A DNA stretch of 5,999 nt from positions 1 to 5,999 of the forward strand of contig QMVA01000097.1 of NCBI GenBank assembly GCA_003660865.1, given 5' to 3'. Positions 1-3,851 of the stretch are shown here, piece by piece. The position numbers were made by a program, and so were the translations under genes. The stretch comes from Candidatus Nanohalarchaeota archaeon. GTDB lineage: Archaea; EX4484-52; B79-G9. Each line of letters opens with the position of its first letter. The stretch's first letter is position 1. A model generated the notes under the pieces. It worked only from the letters and a program-made list of their open reading frames with translations, was not told the DNA's origin and made no database searches.

Positions 1-67
1 CGGGAATTGCTGTTGCGGTTGCATATTTTGGACAAGCCATAAGGTGATCTGTATATAAGTCGAGCAT
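1..67 (-). CDS. Probable IS4/IS701-type transposase, N-terminus only (runs off the left edge)
   Basis: An open frame on the minus strand enters from the left edge and is too short to stand out by length. From the ATG at 67-65 it reads MLDLYTDHLMACPKYATA and then TAIP before the window ends. From memory, a LYTDYL segment followed by a short stretch and TATGLS opens a group of IS4/IS701-like DDE transposases, and this frame matches that pattern (LYTDHL, then TATAIP). No catalytic residue lies in the window. The frame stays open upstream to another in-frame ATG at 103-101. That ATG abuts the best TATA-like sequence (101-112), which would place transcription start near position 81, so I prefer the start at 67. 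The gene diverges from the small gene at 149. Plus-strand frames ending at 40-47 are also open over this stretch, so the call rests on the motif and is moderately sure. Confidence 0.5.
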   Translation of the reverse strand, partial: MLDLYTDHLMACPKYATATAIP

Positions 68-100
68 TTTGTATCCATGAGTTATATTAATGTAATGTGC

Positions 101-112
101 CATTTATATTTT
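101..112. promoter_or_regulatory. TATA-like box between two divergent genes
   Basis: The sequence CATTTATATTTT resembles an archaeal TATA box and is nearly symmetrical, so it could act in either direction. Starting about 26 bases away, it would give a leader of roughly 15 bases to the GTG at 149 on the plus strand and of similar length to the ATG at 67 on the minus strand. Position and composition are the only support. Confidence 0.35.
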
Positions 113-148
113 GCGTAAGGTGAGTGAGTAAATAAAAAGGGTAGTCCT

Positions 149-421
149 GTGGATGTAAAATTAAATCGTGTTCTGGAATATCTTTCCGATGATGAAGTTC
201 TGTCATTGGTTGAGAGAGGACTCACAACAAGACCTAATGAAGAGATGAGGTATCATAATCCGGATATTAAAATAACACGTAATGGTCTTAGATTAAGGGG
301 CGCTATTTTTAGAAGGAATATGGATGACTATGTGAATAAACAGATTCCTGAAGAATTTTTGATTCCGGATTACCCGGTAACTGTCGGAGAACTTATGGGG
401 AGATCCAGAACAGATGTTTAG
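149..421 (+). CDS. Hypothetical protein, 90 aa
   Basis: I do not recognise this protein. It starts at a GTG preceded by a weak purine-rich AAGGG at 137-141; an in-frame stop at 125-127 rules out a longer version. The product is hydrophilic and charged with no membrane segment. An acidic N-terminal helix-like stretch (about residues 7-24, with LSDDEVLSLVERG) is followed by a basic centre (about 43-56, KITRNGLRLRGAIFRR) and a proline-rich acidic C-terminal part (IPEEFLIPDYPVTVGELMG). Its codons are A-rich, unlike the G/T-rich codons of gatE. It lies between a probable transposase and a structured gene-free region, so it may belong to transferred DNA. The basic centre could bind nucleic acid, but that is only a guess. 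The continuous frame with a promoter-like box upstream makes a real gene likely but not certain. Confidence 0.55.
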   Translation: MDVKLNRVLEYLSDDEVLSLVERGLTTRPNEEMRYHNPDIKITRNGLRLRGAIFRRNMDDYVNKQIPEEFLIPDYPVTVGELMGRSRTDV

Positions 422-503
422 GTAATCACATGCAGAAGATCTTAGTTCTTTAGGGTTGATGGTGGGTTGTGAGTGATAATTCGTTATTTATTATATTGCA
501 CTA

Positions 504-509
504 TTTTTT
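504..509 (+). terminator. Possible oligo-T terminator
   Basis: A run of six T lies 83 bases after the stop of the 90-aa gene. Archaeal RNA polymerase can stop at oligo-T on the coding strand without a hairpin. The run is short and distant, so this is weak. Confidence 0.2.
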
Positions 510-572
510 AACATTTTATGGTTCTTTGGAAAGTTGTTTGGTTTCTGTTGAAACGGCGCGGTAGCCAAAAAG

Positions 573-580
573 TTTATATG
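573..580 (+). promoter_or_regulatory. TATA-like box upstream of the structured segment
   Basis: TTTATATG at 573-580 resembles an archaeal TATA box. A start about 26 bases downstream falls near 603, within or just after the left arms of the inverted repeats at 588-690. It could therefore drive a short RNA from this region. No coding frame follows it before gatE. Confidence 0.35.
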
Positions 581-587
581 GTTTCGG

Positions 588-690
588 TTGTTACTATAGT
601 TAAGGTCGTAACAAAATAGACAAACTTACCAAAAAACCAAGAGACCTTAATCTATATGGGAAAGCCATTAGTCCAAATAGTATGGCTTTT
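588..690 (+). ncRNA. Structured gene-free segment; candidate small RNA or regulatory element
   Basis: The gap 422-735 holds no gene I can support, but this part is dense in complementary segments. TTAAGGTC (600-607) pairs with GACCTTAA (643-650) and extends through TATAG (595-599) with CTATA (652-656) across one bulged T, giving 13 pairs. Next to it AAAGCCAT (661-668) pairs with ATGGCTTT (682-689) around a 13-base loop, followed by T at 690. A competing hairpin, TTGTTAC (588-594) with GTAACAA (608-614), would hold TTAAGGTC in its loop, so the two folds exclude each other at 595-607. A TATA-like box lies just upstream. The gatE promoter follows directly, so if that promoter is used this segment is not in the gatE mRNA. 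It is not a tRNA (no T-loop consensus) and has no clear C/D boxes. An RNA gene is an inference. Confidence 0.3.
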
Positions 691-700
691 ACTATATATT
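691..700 (+). promoter_or_regulatory. TATA box of gatE
   Basis: ACTATATATT at 691-700 predicts transcription start near 722, which gives a leader of about 14 bases. GGTGA at 722-726 matches part of the archaeal anti-Shine-Dalgarno target and lies nine bases before the gatE ATG. Confidence 0.5.
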
Positions 701-735
701 TTGTATTTGTTTTTTTATACTGGTGAGTTGATGAT

Positions 736-2577
736 ATGGAATTAGATTACAAAAAGCTTGGGTTTCGGTGCGGGATTGAGATTCACAGGCAGCTTGCGTC
801 GGCTGAGAAGCTGTTCTGTCATTGCGCTAATGAAAGAAGTGAGGAGTTTCCTTTTAAGATTTCAAGGAGTCTGCGGGCTGTTGCAGGTGAGCTTGGCAAG
901 GTTGACAGGGCTGCTTTGCATGAGTCTGTGAAGAGGAGGACTTTTGTCTATAATTATAATCCAAGGACGGCGTGTCTTGTGGAGCTTGATGATGAGCCGC
1001 CGTGCGGGATTAATGAAGAGGCGCTTGATATTGCGCTTACTATTTCGTTTATGCTTAATATGAAGGTTGTTGATGAACTGCATGTGATGCGAAAGACTGT
1101 TGTTGACGGGAGTGCTGTTTCGGGTTTCCAGAGGACTGCGCTTATTGCGTATGACGGGTTTGTTGAGACTGATGAGGGGCGCGTCGGGATTATTAATATG
1201 AGTATTGAGGAGGATTCTTCGCCGAAGATTCTTGAGGAAGAGAATTTTGTTCATTACAGGATTGACCGATTGGGTGTGCCGCTTGTTGAGATTGGTACTG
1301 ATACTGATATTGTGTCGCCTGAGCATTGCCGTGTGGTTGCACAGAAGCTTGGTATGATTCTTAAGAGCACGGGGAAGGTGAAGAGGGGTATTGGTACTAT
1401 CAGGCAGGATGTGAATGTATCTATTGCCCAAGGTGCCAGGGTTGAGGTTAAGGGTGCGCAGGATCTTCGGATGATTCCTGAGCTTCTGAGAATTGAGGTT
1501 GAGAGGCAGAAGGGTCTTGTTGATTTGCGTGATGAGCTTTTACGATGTGGGTTTTCTAAGGTGGATTGTGATGTTTTGGATGTTACTGATGTGTTTTCTA
1601 ATTCTGAGTCGAGGATTGTATCAGAGAAGCATGTTTTTGGTGTCAAGATTCCCGGGATTTCGGGGTTTTTCAGGAGGAAGCTGCATAAGCACAGGACTGT
1701 TGGGAATGAGGTTGCTAATTATGCGAGGGTGCGCGCTCATGTGAAGGGGATTATCCATACTGATGAGGATCTGGGCGGCTATGGGCTTGTGGATGAGTTT
1801 TCTAAGCTTCGGGATAGGTTTAAGGCTAGGGAGAAGGATATGATTGTTGTTGTTGCGGCTGGTAAGGATGTGTCTTTTTTGGCGCTTGGTGCGGTTTGTG
1901 ATCGGGTGAACCAGTTGCTTTTGGGTGTGCCTGAGGAGACGCGAAGGGCGCTTGCTAATGGGGATAGTGAGTATATGCGGCCGCTGCCCGGTGCTAGCAG
2001 GATGTATCCTGAGACTGATGTGCCCTACGTTGTTATTGATAGGGAGAGGGTTGATGATATTAAGTTGCCTGAGACTATGGATGAGAAGCAGGAGAGGTTC
2101 TGTCGTGAGCTTGGGCTGAACCGTGAGCTTTCTTTGCAGATTGTTAATTCTGATTATCTTGGGATTTTTGAGAGGTGCGTGTCTGAGTGCGGGGTGGATG
2201 CCAGGATTGTCTGCAATGTGTTTGTTAATGTTCTTTCGGATTTGCGCAAGCGTGAGAGTGTGGATGTTGCGCATATTAGTGATGAGAGTTTTCTTGAGTT
2301 GTTTGGTCTTGTCAAGTCAGGGAAGATTACGAAGGATGTGATTCCTGTTGTGCTTAGGTATGCTGCGGGGTCTGAAGAGTCTGTTTCTGAGATTGTTGAG
2401 AGCAAGGGTCTTTCTGTGATGGGTGAGGATGAGGCGCGTGCGATGATTGCAGGGATTGTTCGCAAAGAGAAGGGGGCGCAGATGAAGCAGGTTATCGGGA
2501 AGTGTATGGGTGCGCTAAAGGGGAAGATTGAGAATAAGAAGATTGTTGAGATTGTTAAGGAGGAGATGAAATTGTAG
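736..2577 (+). CDS. gatE: Glu-tRNA(Gln) amidotransferase subunit E
   Basis: GatE is the tRNA-binding, ATP-dependent amidotransferase subunit of the archaeal GatDE enzyme. It activates the glutamate on Glu-tRNA(Gln) and amidates it with ammonia supplied by GatD, giving Gln-tRNA(Gln) in the cytoplasm. At 613 aa it has about the usual length. The GatB/GatE catalytic core fills roughly residues 1-270: GIEIHRQL (13-20) with KLFCHC (25-30), EEDSSPK (158-164), YRIDRLGVPLVEIGTDTDI, then RQDVNVSI and VEVKGAQDL (236-244). An inserted GAD-type domain, the mark of GatE against GatB, covers about 280-400 and includes HVKGIIHTDEDLGGYG (from 335). NGDSEYMRPLPGASRMYPETDVP-type sequence (408-430) follows. The helical YqeY-like tail to the C-terminus contacts tRNA in the family. 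The ATG at 736 has GGTGA at 722-726 upstream. Its partner gatD is not in the window, so the complex must be completed from elsewhere. Codons favour G and T at third positions. Function is secure. Confidence 0.97.
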   Translation: MELDYKKLGFRCGIEIHRQLASAEKLFCHCANERSEEFPFKISRSLRAVAGELGKVDRAALHESVKRRTFVYNYNPRTACLVELDDEPPCGINEEALDIALTISFMLNMKVVDELHVMRKTVVDGSAVSGFQRTALIAYDGFVETDEGRVGIINMSIEEDSSPKILEEENFVHYRIDRLGVPLVEIGTDTDIVSPEHCRVVAQKLGMILKSTGKVKRGIGTIRQDVNVSIAQGARVEVKGAQDLRMIPELLRIEVERQKGLVDLRDELLRCGFSKVDCDVLDVTDVFSNSESRIVSEKHVFGVKIPGISGFFRRKLHKHRTVGNEVANYARVRAHVKGIIHTDEDLGGYGLVDEFSKLRDRFKAREKDMIVVVAAGKDVSFLALGAVCDRVNQLLLGVPEETRRALANGDSEYMRPLPGASRMYPETDVPYVVIDRERVDDIKLPETMDEKQERFCRELGLNRELSLQIVNSDYLGIFERCVSECGVDARIVCNVFVNVLSDLRKRESVDVAHISDESFLELFGLVKSGKITKDVIPVVLRYAAGSEESVSEIVESKGLSVMGEDEARAMIAGIVRKEKGAQMKQVIGKCMGALKGKIENKKIVEIVKEEMKL

Positions 2578-2588
2578 TTGGTGTTTTG

Positions 2589-2597
2589 TTTTTTTTT
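2589..2597 (+). terminator. Oligo-T terminator after gatE
   Basis: A run of nine T begins 11 bases past the gatE stop, the expected arrangement for an intrinsic archaeal terminator. The plus strand is T-rich throughout, which lowers its weight a little. Confidence 0.5.
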
Positions 2598-2657
2598 GTC
2601 TTGCCTCTTAGAATTCTATGGTTTTATACTTTTTGTTATTGGAATGTATTCATGGAT

Positions 2658-2669
2658 GTAACTACTCAG
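2658..2669 (+). repeat. Left 12-bp terminal inverted repeat
   Basis: GTAACTACTCAG is the exact reverse complement of 2860-2871. The match stops on both sides: the flanking bases inside and outside do not pair. Confidence 0.8.
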
Positions 2670-2751
2670 CCTATAGAAACCCACAACATGCGAAGCTATC
2701 AAGATAAGTATACCTATCCTGTTCAAAAACAGCTAAAATATAAAATCAACA

Positions 2752-2791
2752 TCTGATGACGGTATTGTGATTATTGCACTATTTCATCAGA
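2752..2791. repeat. Internal hairpin of the 214-bp element
   Basis: TCTGATGA (2752-2759) and TCATCAGA (2784-2791) are perfect inverted repeats around a 24-base loop. The loop ends in TATTGCACTATT, part of a 13-mer (2772-2784) that also occurs at 494-506. Confidence 0.6.
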
Positions 2792-2859
2792 GAATTTTAC
2801 CCAATATTATCTTTTTGGAAAACACTATGCGCAGGGTATTTCATTTGTTTAGGAGACAT

Positions 2860-2871
2860 CTGAGTAGTTAC
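2860..2871 (-). repeat. Right 12-bp terminal inverted repeat
   Basis: CTGAGTAGTTAC is the exact partner of 2658-2669, with 190 bases between the two copies. Confidence 0.8.
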
Positions 2872-2892
2872 TAATGCGTTATACTTAAGTTG

Positions 2893-2900
2893 TATTATAA
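2893..2900 (+). promoter_or_regulatory. TATA-like box of the XRE regulator
   Basis: TATTATAA at 2893-2900 would put transcription start close to the ATG at 2920, so the mRNA may be leaderless. This agrees with the lack of a Shine-Dalgarno sequence there. A second TATA-like sequence, GTTATACTTA at 2879-2888, would instead give a leader of about 10 bases. Confidence 0.4.
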
Positions 2901-2919
2901 TAGAAGAAGCATGATTTGA

Positions 2920-3117
2920 ATGAAAACGAGAATTAAAGAGCTTAGGGCGAAGTATGATTTGACGCAGGAGGAGCTTGCGCTGAAGGTAGGTGTCAGGAGG
3001 GAGACTATTGTTTTTCTTGAGAAGGGGAAGTATAATCCTTCGCTTAAATTGGCTTATGATATTTCGAGGGTTTTGAGGTCGCGCATTGAAGATGTGTTTG
3101 TGTTTGATGGTGATTAG
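2920..3117 (+). CDS. XRE-family helix-turn-helix transcriptional regulator, 65 aa
   Basis: This is a single-domain DNA-binding protein of the Cro/CI (HTH_3) type, found widely in archaea and bacteria, usually acting as a dimeric repressor. The helix-turn-helix covers nearly the whole chain: KELRAKYDLTQEELALKVGV (about residues 6-25) forms the first helices, RRETIVFLEKGKYNPSL (26-42) contains the recognition helix, and the last helices end in IEDVFVFDGD. Compared with common relatives (SRQTI.. IEKGKYNPSL) it has RRETI and FLEKGKYNPSL, otherwise typical. Its target is unknown. There is no membrane or ligand-binding domain and no obvious partner gene downstream. The inverted repeats at 2860-2871 and the palindromes at 3242-3353 flank it and could hold operators, including its own. 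The ATG at 2920 is the only reasonable start; a nearer ATG at 2911 leads straight to a stop. Confidence 0.93.
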   Translation: MKTRIKELRAKYDLTQEELALKVGVRRETIVFLEKGKYNPSLKLAYDISRVLRSRIEDVFVFDGD

Positions 3118-3130
3118 TTTTTTTGTTTTT
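3118..3130 (+). terminator. Oligo-T terminator after the regulator
   Basis: Seven T, a G and five T follow directly after the stop codon, consistent with an archaeal intrinsic terminator. Confidence 0.5.
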
Positions 3131-3150
3131 GTGAAGTATGTCTTTTTGTT

Positions 3151-3159
3151 TTTATAATG
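3151..3159 (+). promoter_or_regulatory. TATA-like box upstream of the hairpin cluster
   Basis: TTTATAATG at 3151-3159 predicts a start near 3181, three bases before the first hairpin of the following structured segment. The coincidence supports a promoter for that segment rather than a random AT-rich match. Confidence 0.4.
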
Positions 3160-3241
3160 TAAGTACTGTTTTATCCCCACTTTCAGCTTTCAGAAAGGCT
3201 GAGCAACAGCCTTGTAAAAGGCTGGCGATTAAGTGCGTTTC

Positions 3242-3267
3242 GCTTTGCTCAAGCGCACACATGTGTT
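3242..3267 (+). repeat. 26-bp direct repeat with palindromic core, copy A
   Basis: This copy matches 3328-3353 at 24 of 26 bases; the two differences are both C to T (positions 3248 and 3254). Each copy ends in the perfect 10-bp palindrome ACACATGTGT followed by T. The 86-bp offset, unequal contexts and only two good copies argue against a CRISPR array. Confidence 0.75.
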
Positions 3268-3327
3268 ATCTGACTAATGCTTTAGGTCACAGGCGCTTTG
3301 ATTGAGTGTATGAAAGGTTACGGGTTT

Positions 3328-3353
3328 GCTTTGTTCAAGTGCACACATGTGTT
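3328..3353 (+). repeat. 26-bp direct repeat with palindromic core, copy B
   Basis: This is the second copy of the 3242-3267 repeat. The left arm that lets copy A fold into a GTGCGTTT/AAGCGCAC stem is not preserved here, so what is conserved is the repeat and its palindrome rather than the stem. This points to a protein-binding site as an alternative to RNA structure. Confidence 0.75.
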
Positions 3354-3390
3354 GCTGTTTTTGTTTTTTTGTGGTGTGGCTTTTGCGTAG

Positions 3391-3400
3391 ATATTTAAAG
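3391..3400 (+). promoter_or_regulatory. TATA-like box of the small membrane protein gene
   Basis: ATATTTAAAG is close to the archaeal consensus, and the predicted start is near 3422, giving a leader of about 80 bases before the ATG at 3503. Confidence 0.4.
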
Positions 3401-3413
3401 TTGCGCGGGAAAT

Positions 3414-3449
3414 TCAGGGTTAGCTCCGAATCGGGTTAACTTATCCTGA
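3414..3449 (+). promoter_or_regulatory. Imperfect stem-loop at the predicted start of the membrane protein transcript
   Basis: TCAGG (3414-3418) pairs with CCTGA (3445-3449), and GTTAGCTC (3419-3426) pairs with GGGTTAAC (3433-3440) including two G-U pairs. The two helices stack across a bulge TTAT (3441-3444), with loop CGAATC. It overlaps the predicted transcription start, so it could be an operator on DNA or a 5' hairpin on RNA. Function is unknown. Confidence 0.3.
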
Positions 3450-3502
3450 TGGGGTTGATTGTGTTTGGTTTGTGTGTATTATTATGATCTTGTGTGATGG
3501 TT

Positions 3503-3814
3503 ATGATTGAGAAAATTTTCGGGGTTGTTGATTTTTTGGCTGCTCTGTTGATTTATTTTGGGGATGTTCCCGGGCCCCAGTTGTTTGTCAATGCGATTGT
3601 TTTTTTGCTTGTTGCCAAGGGTGCAATTTCTTTTGTGTATTTTCCGTTTCTTTATATTCCGGGTATTGTTATGAGTCTTGTGGATGTTTTTGCTGTTTTG
3701 CTTCTGTATTTTGGGGCGGTGCCTCTTGCGTCAATCAAGGGTGTTCTTATGATAATTATTCTTGTTAAGGCGCTTCCTGCGCTTATGATGGATATTGCGA
3801 AGATTCTTGGATGA
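3503..3814 (+). CDS. Small multi-pass membrane protein with an internal duplication, 103 aa
   Basis: I know no function for this protein. It is strongly hydrophobic, with about four membrane segments (roughly residues 7-21, 27-46, 51-72 and 77-96). It is built from two similar halves: VDFLAALLIYFGDVP (9-23) and VDVFAVLLLYFGAVP (60-74), each followed by a hydrophobic stretch with a lysine at matching positions (39 and 89). The 51-residue offset suggests duplication of a two-helix hairpin. The aspartates in the VD motif and the YFG-x-VP turn are the conserved points. I chose the ATG at 3503 because GTGAT at 3494-3498 could pair with 16S rRNA; in-frame starts also exist at 3494 (GTG) and 3497 (ATG). 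The gene stands alone and converges with the minus-strand operon. There is no signal peptide or enzymatic motif. Confidence 0.8.
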   Translation: MIEKIFGVVDFLAALLIYFGDVPGPQLFVNAIVFLLVAKGAISFVYFPFLYIPGIVMSLVDVFAVLLLYFGAVPLASIKGVLMIIILVKALPALMMDIAKILG

Positions 3815-3817
3815 ATG

Positions 3818-3848
3818 TTTTTTTTGAGAAGATGTGTCTGTTTTTTTT
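3818..3848 (+). terminator. Double oligo-T terminator in the convergent gap
   Basis: Two runs of eight T (3818-3825 and 3841-3848) follow the membrane protein stop at 3814 and fit an archaeal intrinsic terminator. No equivalent run exists on the minus strand here, so transcripts of the opposing operon may extend into the membrane protein gene as antisense RNA. Confidence 0.45.
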
Positions 3849-3851
3849 GTG

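Larger units (their letters stand above)
2658..2871. mobile_element. Candidate small non-autonomous element (MITE-like), 214 bp
   Basis: The segment is bounded by perfect 12-bp inverted repeats, GTAACTACTCAG at 2658-2669 and CTGAGTAGTTAC at 2860-2871. It lies in the gene-free gap between gatE and the regulator. Its base composition is rich in A and C on the plus strand, unlike the G/T-rich genes on both sides, which fits an insertion. Inside is a second perfect inverted repeat, TCTGATGA (2752-2759) with TCATCAGA (2784-2791). It has no room for a transposase, so it would need one supplied in trans. I see no clear target-site duplication next to the ends (GGAT before, TAAT after). A long-range RNA stem or a decayed insertion sequence are alternatives. 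The inverted repeats are certain; mobility is an inference. Confidence 0.45.
3181..3371 (+). ncRNA. Candidate structured RNA, about 190 nt, or long regulatory leader
   Basis: No gene is supported in 3118-3493, but this part has a series of hairpins. CAGCTTT (3184-3190) pairs with AAGGCTG (3195-3201) around CAGA. CAGCCTT (3207-3213) pairs perfectly with AAGGCTG (3218-3224) around the GNRA-type loop GTAA. GTGCGTTT (3233-3240) pairs with AAGCGCAC (3251-3258). TGAC-TAA (3271-3277) pairs with TTA-GTCA (3282-3289) with one bulge. AAGGCTG at 3195-3201 can instead pair perfectly with CAGCCTT at 3207-3213, so two arrangements compete, as in attenuators and riboswitches. A TATA-like box sits 22-30 bases upstream and T-rich runs (3358-3362, 3364-3370) could end the transcript. 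The length is below a usual SRP or RNase P RNA and I see no signature of either. It could also be a leader of the downstream membrane protein gene, although a nearer TATA box exists. Confidence 0.35.

Noticed and set aside
430..453. A seven-codon frame starting ATG right after the 90-aa gene
   Set aside because: It is too short to support as a gene, and nothing marks it as a leader peptide.
600..668. A 22-codon minus-strand frame (MAFPYRLRSLGFLVSL...) with a TATA-like sequence in front
   Set aside because: It lies across both inverted repeats upstream of gatE, is very short, and is better explained as chance in AT-rich structured DNA.
862..2274. Long minus-strand open frames opposite gatE
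   Set aside because: They are antisense shadows produced by the G/T-rich codons of gatE; their translations are low-complexity and rich in Asn, Ile, Arg and Pro, with no domain.
2652..2756. A 34-codon plus-strand frame beginning MDVTTQPIETHN inside the left part of the 214-bp element, with a TATA-like TTTATACT at 2623-2630
   Set aside because: It is short, resembles nothing I know, and its first codons are simply the terminal inverted repeat. The position for a leaderless start is tempting but not enough for a gene call.
2751..2865. C/D-box guide RNA, because CTGATGA and CTGA words occur
   Set aside because: The C-box-like word lacks the leading purine, the boxes are spaced wrongly, and no terminal stem brings them together.
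2797..3180. A 127-codon minus-strand frame opposite the XRE regulator
   Set aside because: It overlaps a clear helix-turn-helix gene and ends inside the inverted-repeat element; the product is a lysine/asparagine-rich shadow.
3242..3353. CRISPR array
   Set aside because: There are only two good copies, the interval is 60 bp with a degenerate partial copy, and there are no cas genes in the window.
3411..3450. tRNA-like T-arm (CCGAATCGG)
   Set aside because: There is no GTTCRANYC consensus in the right context, no seven-base acceptor stem and no anticodon arm on either strand.
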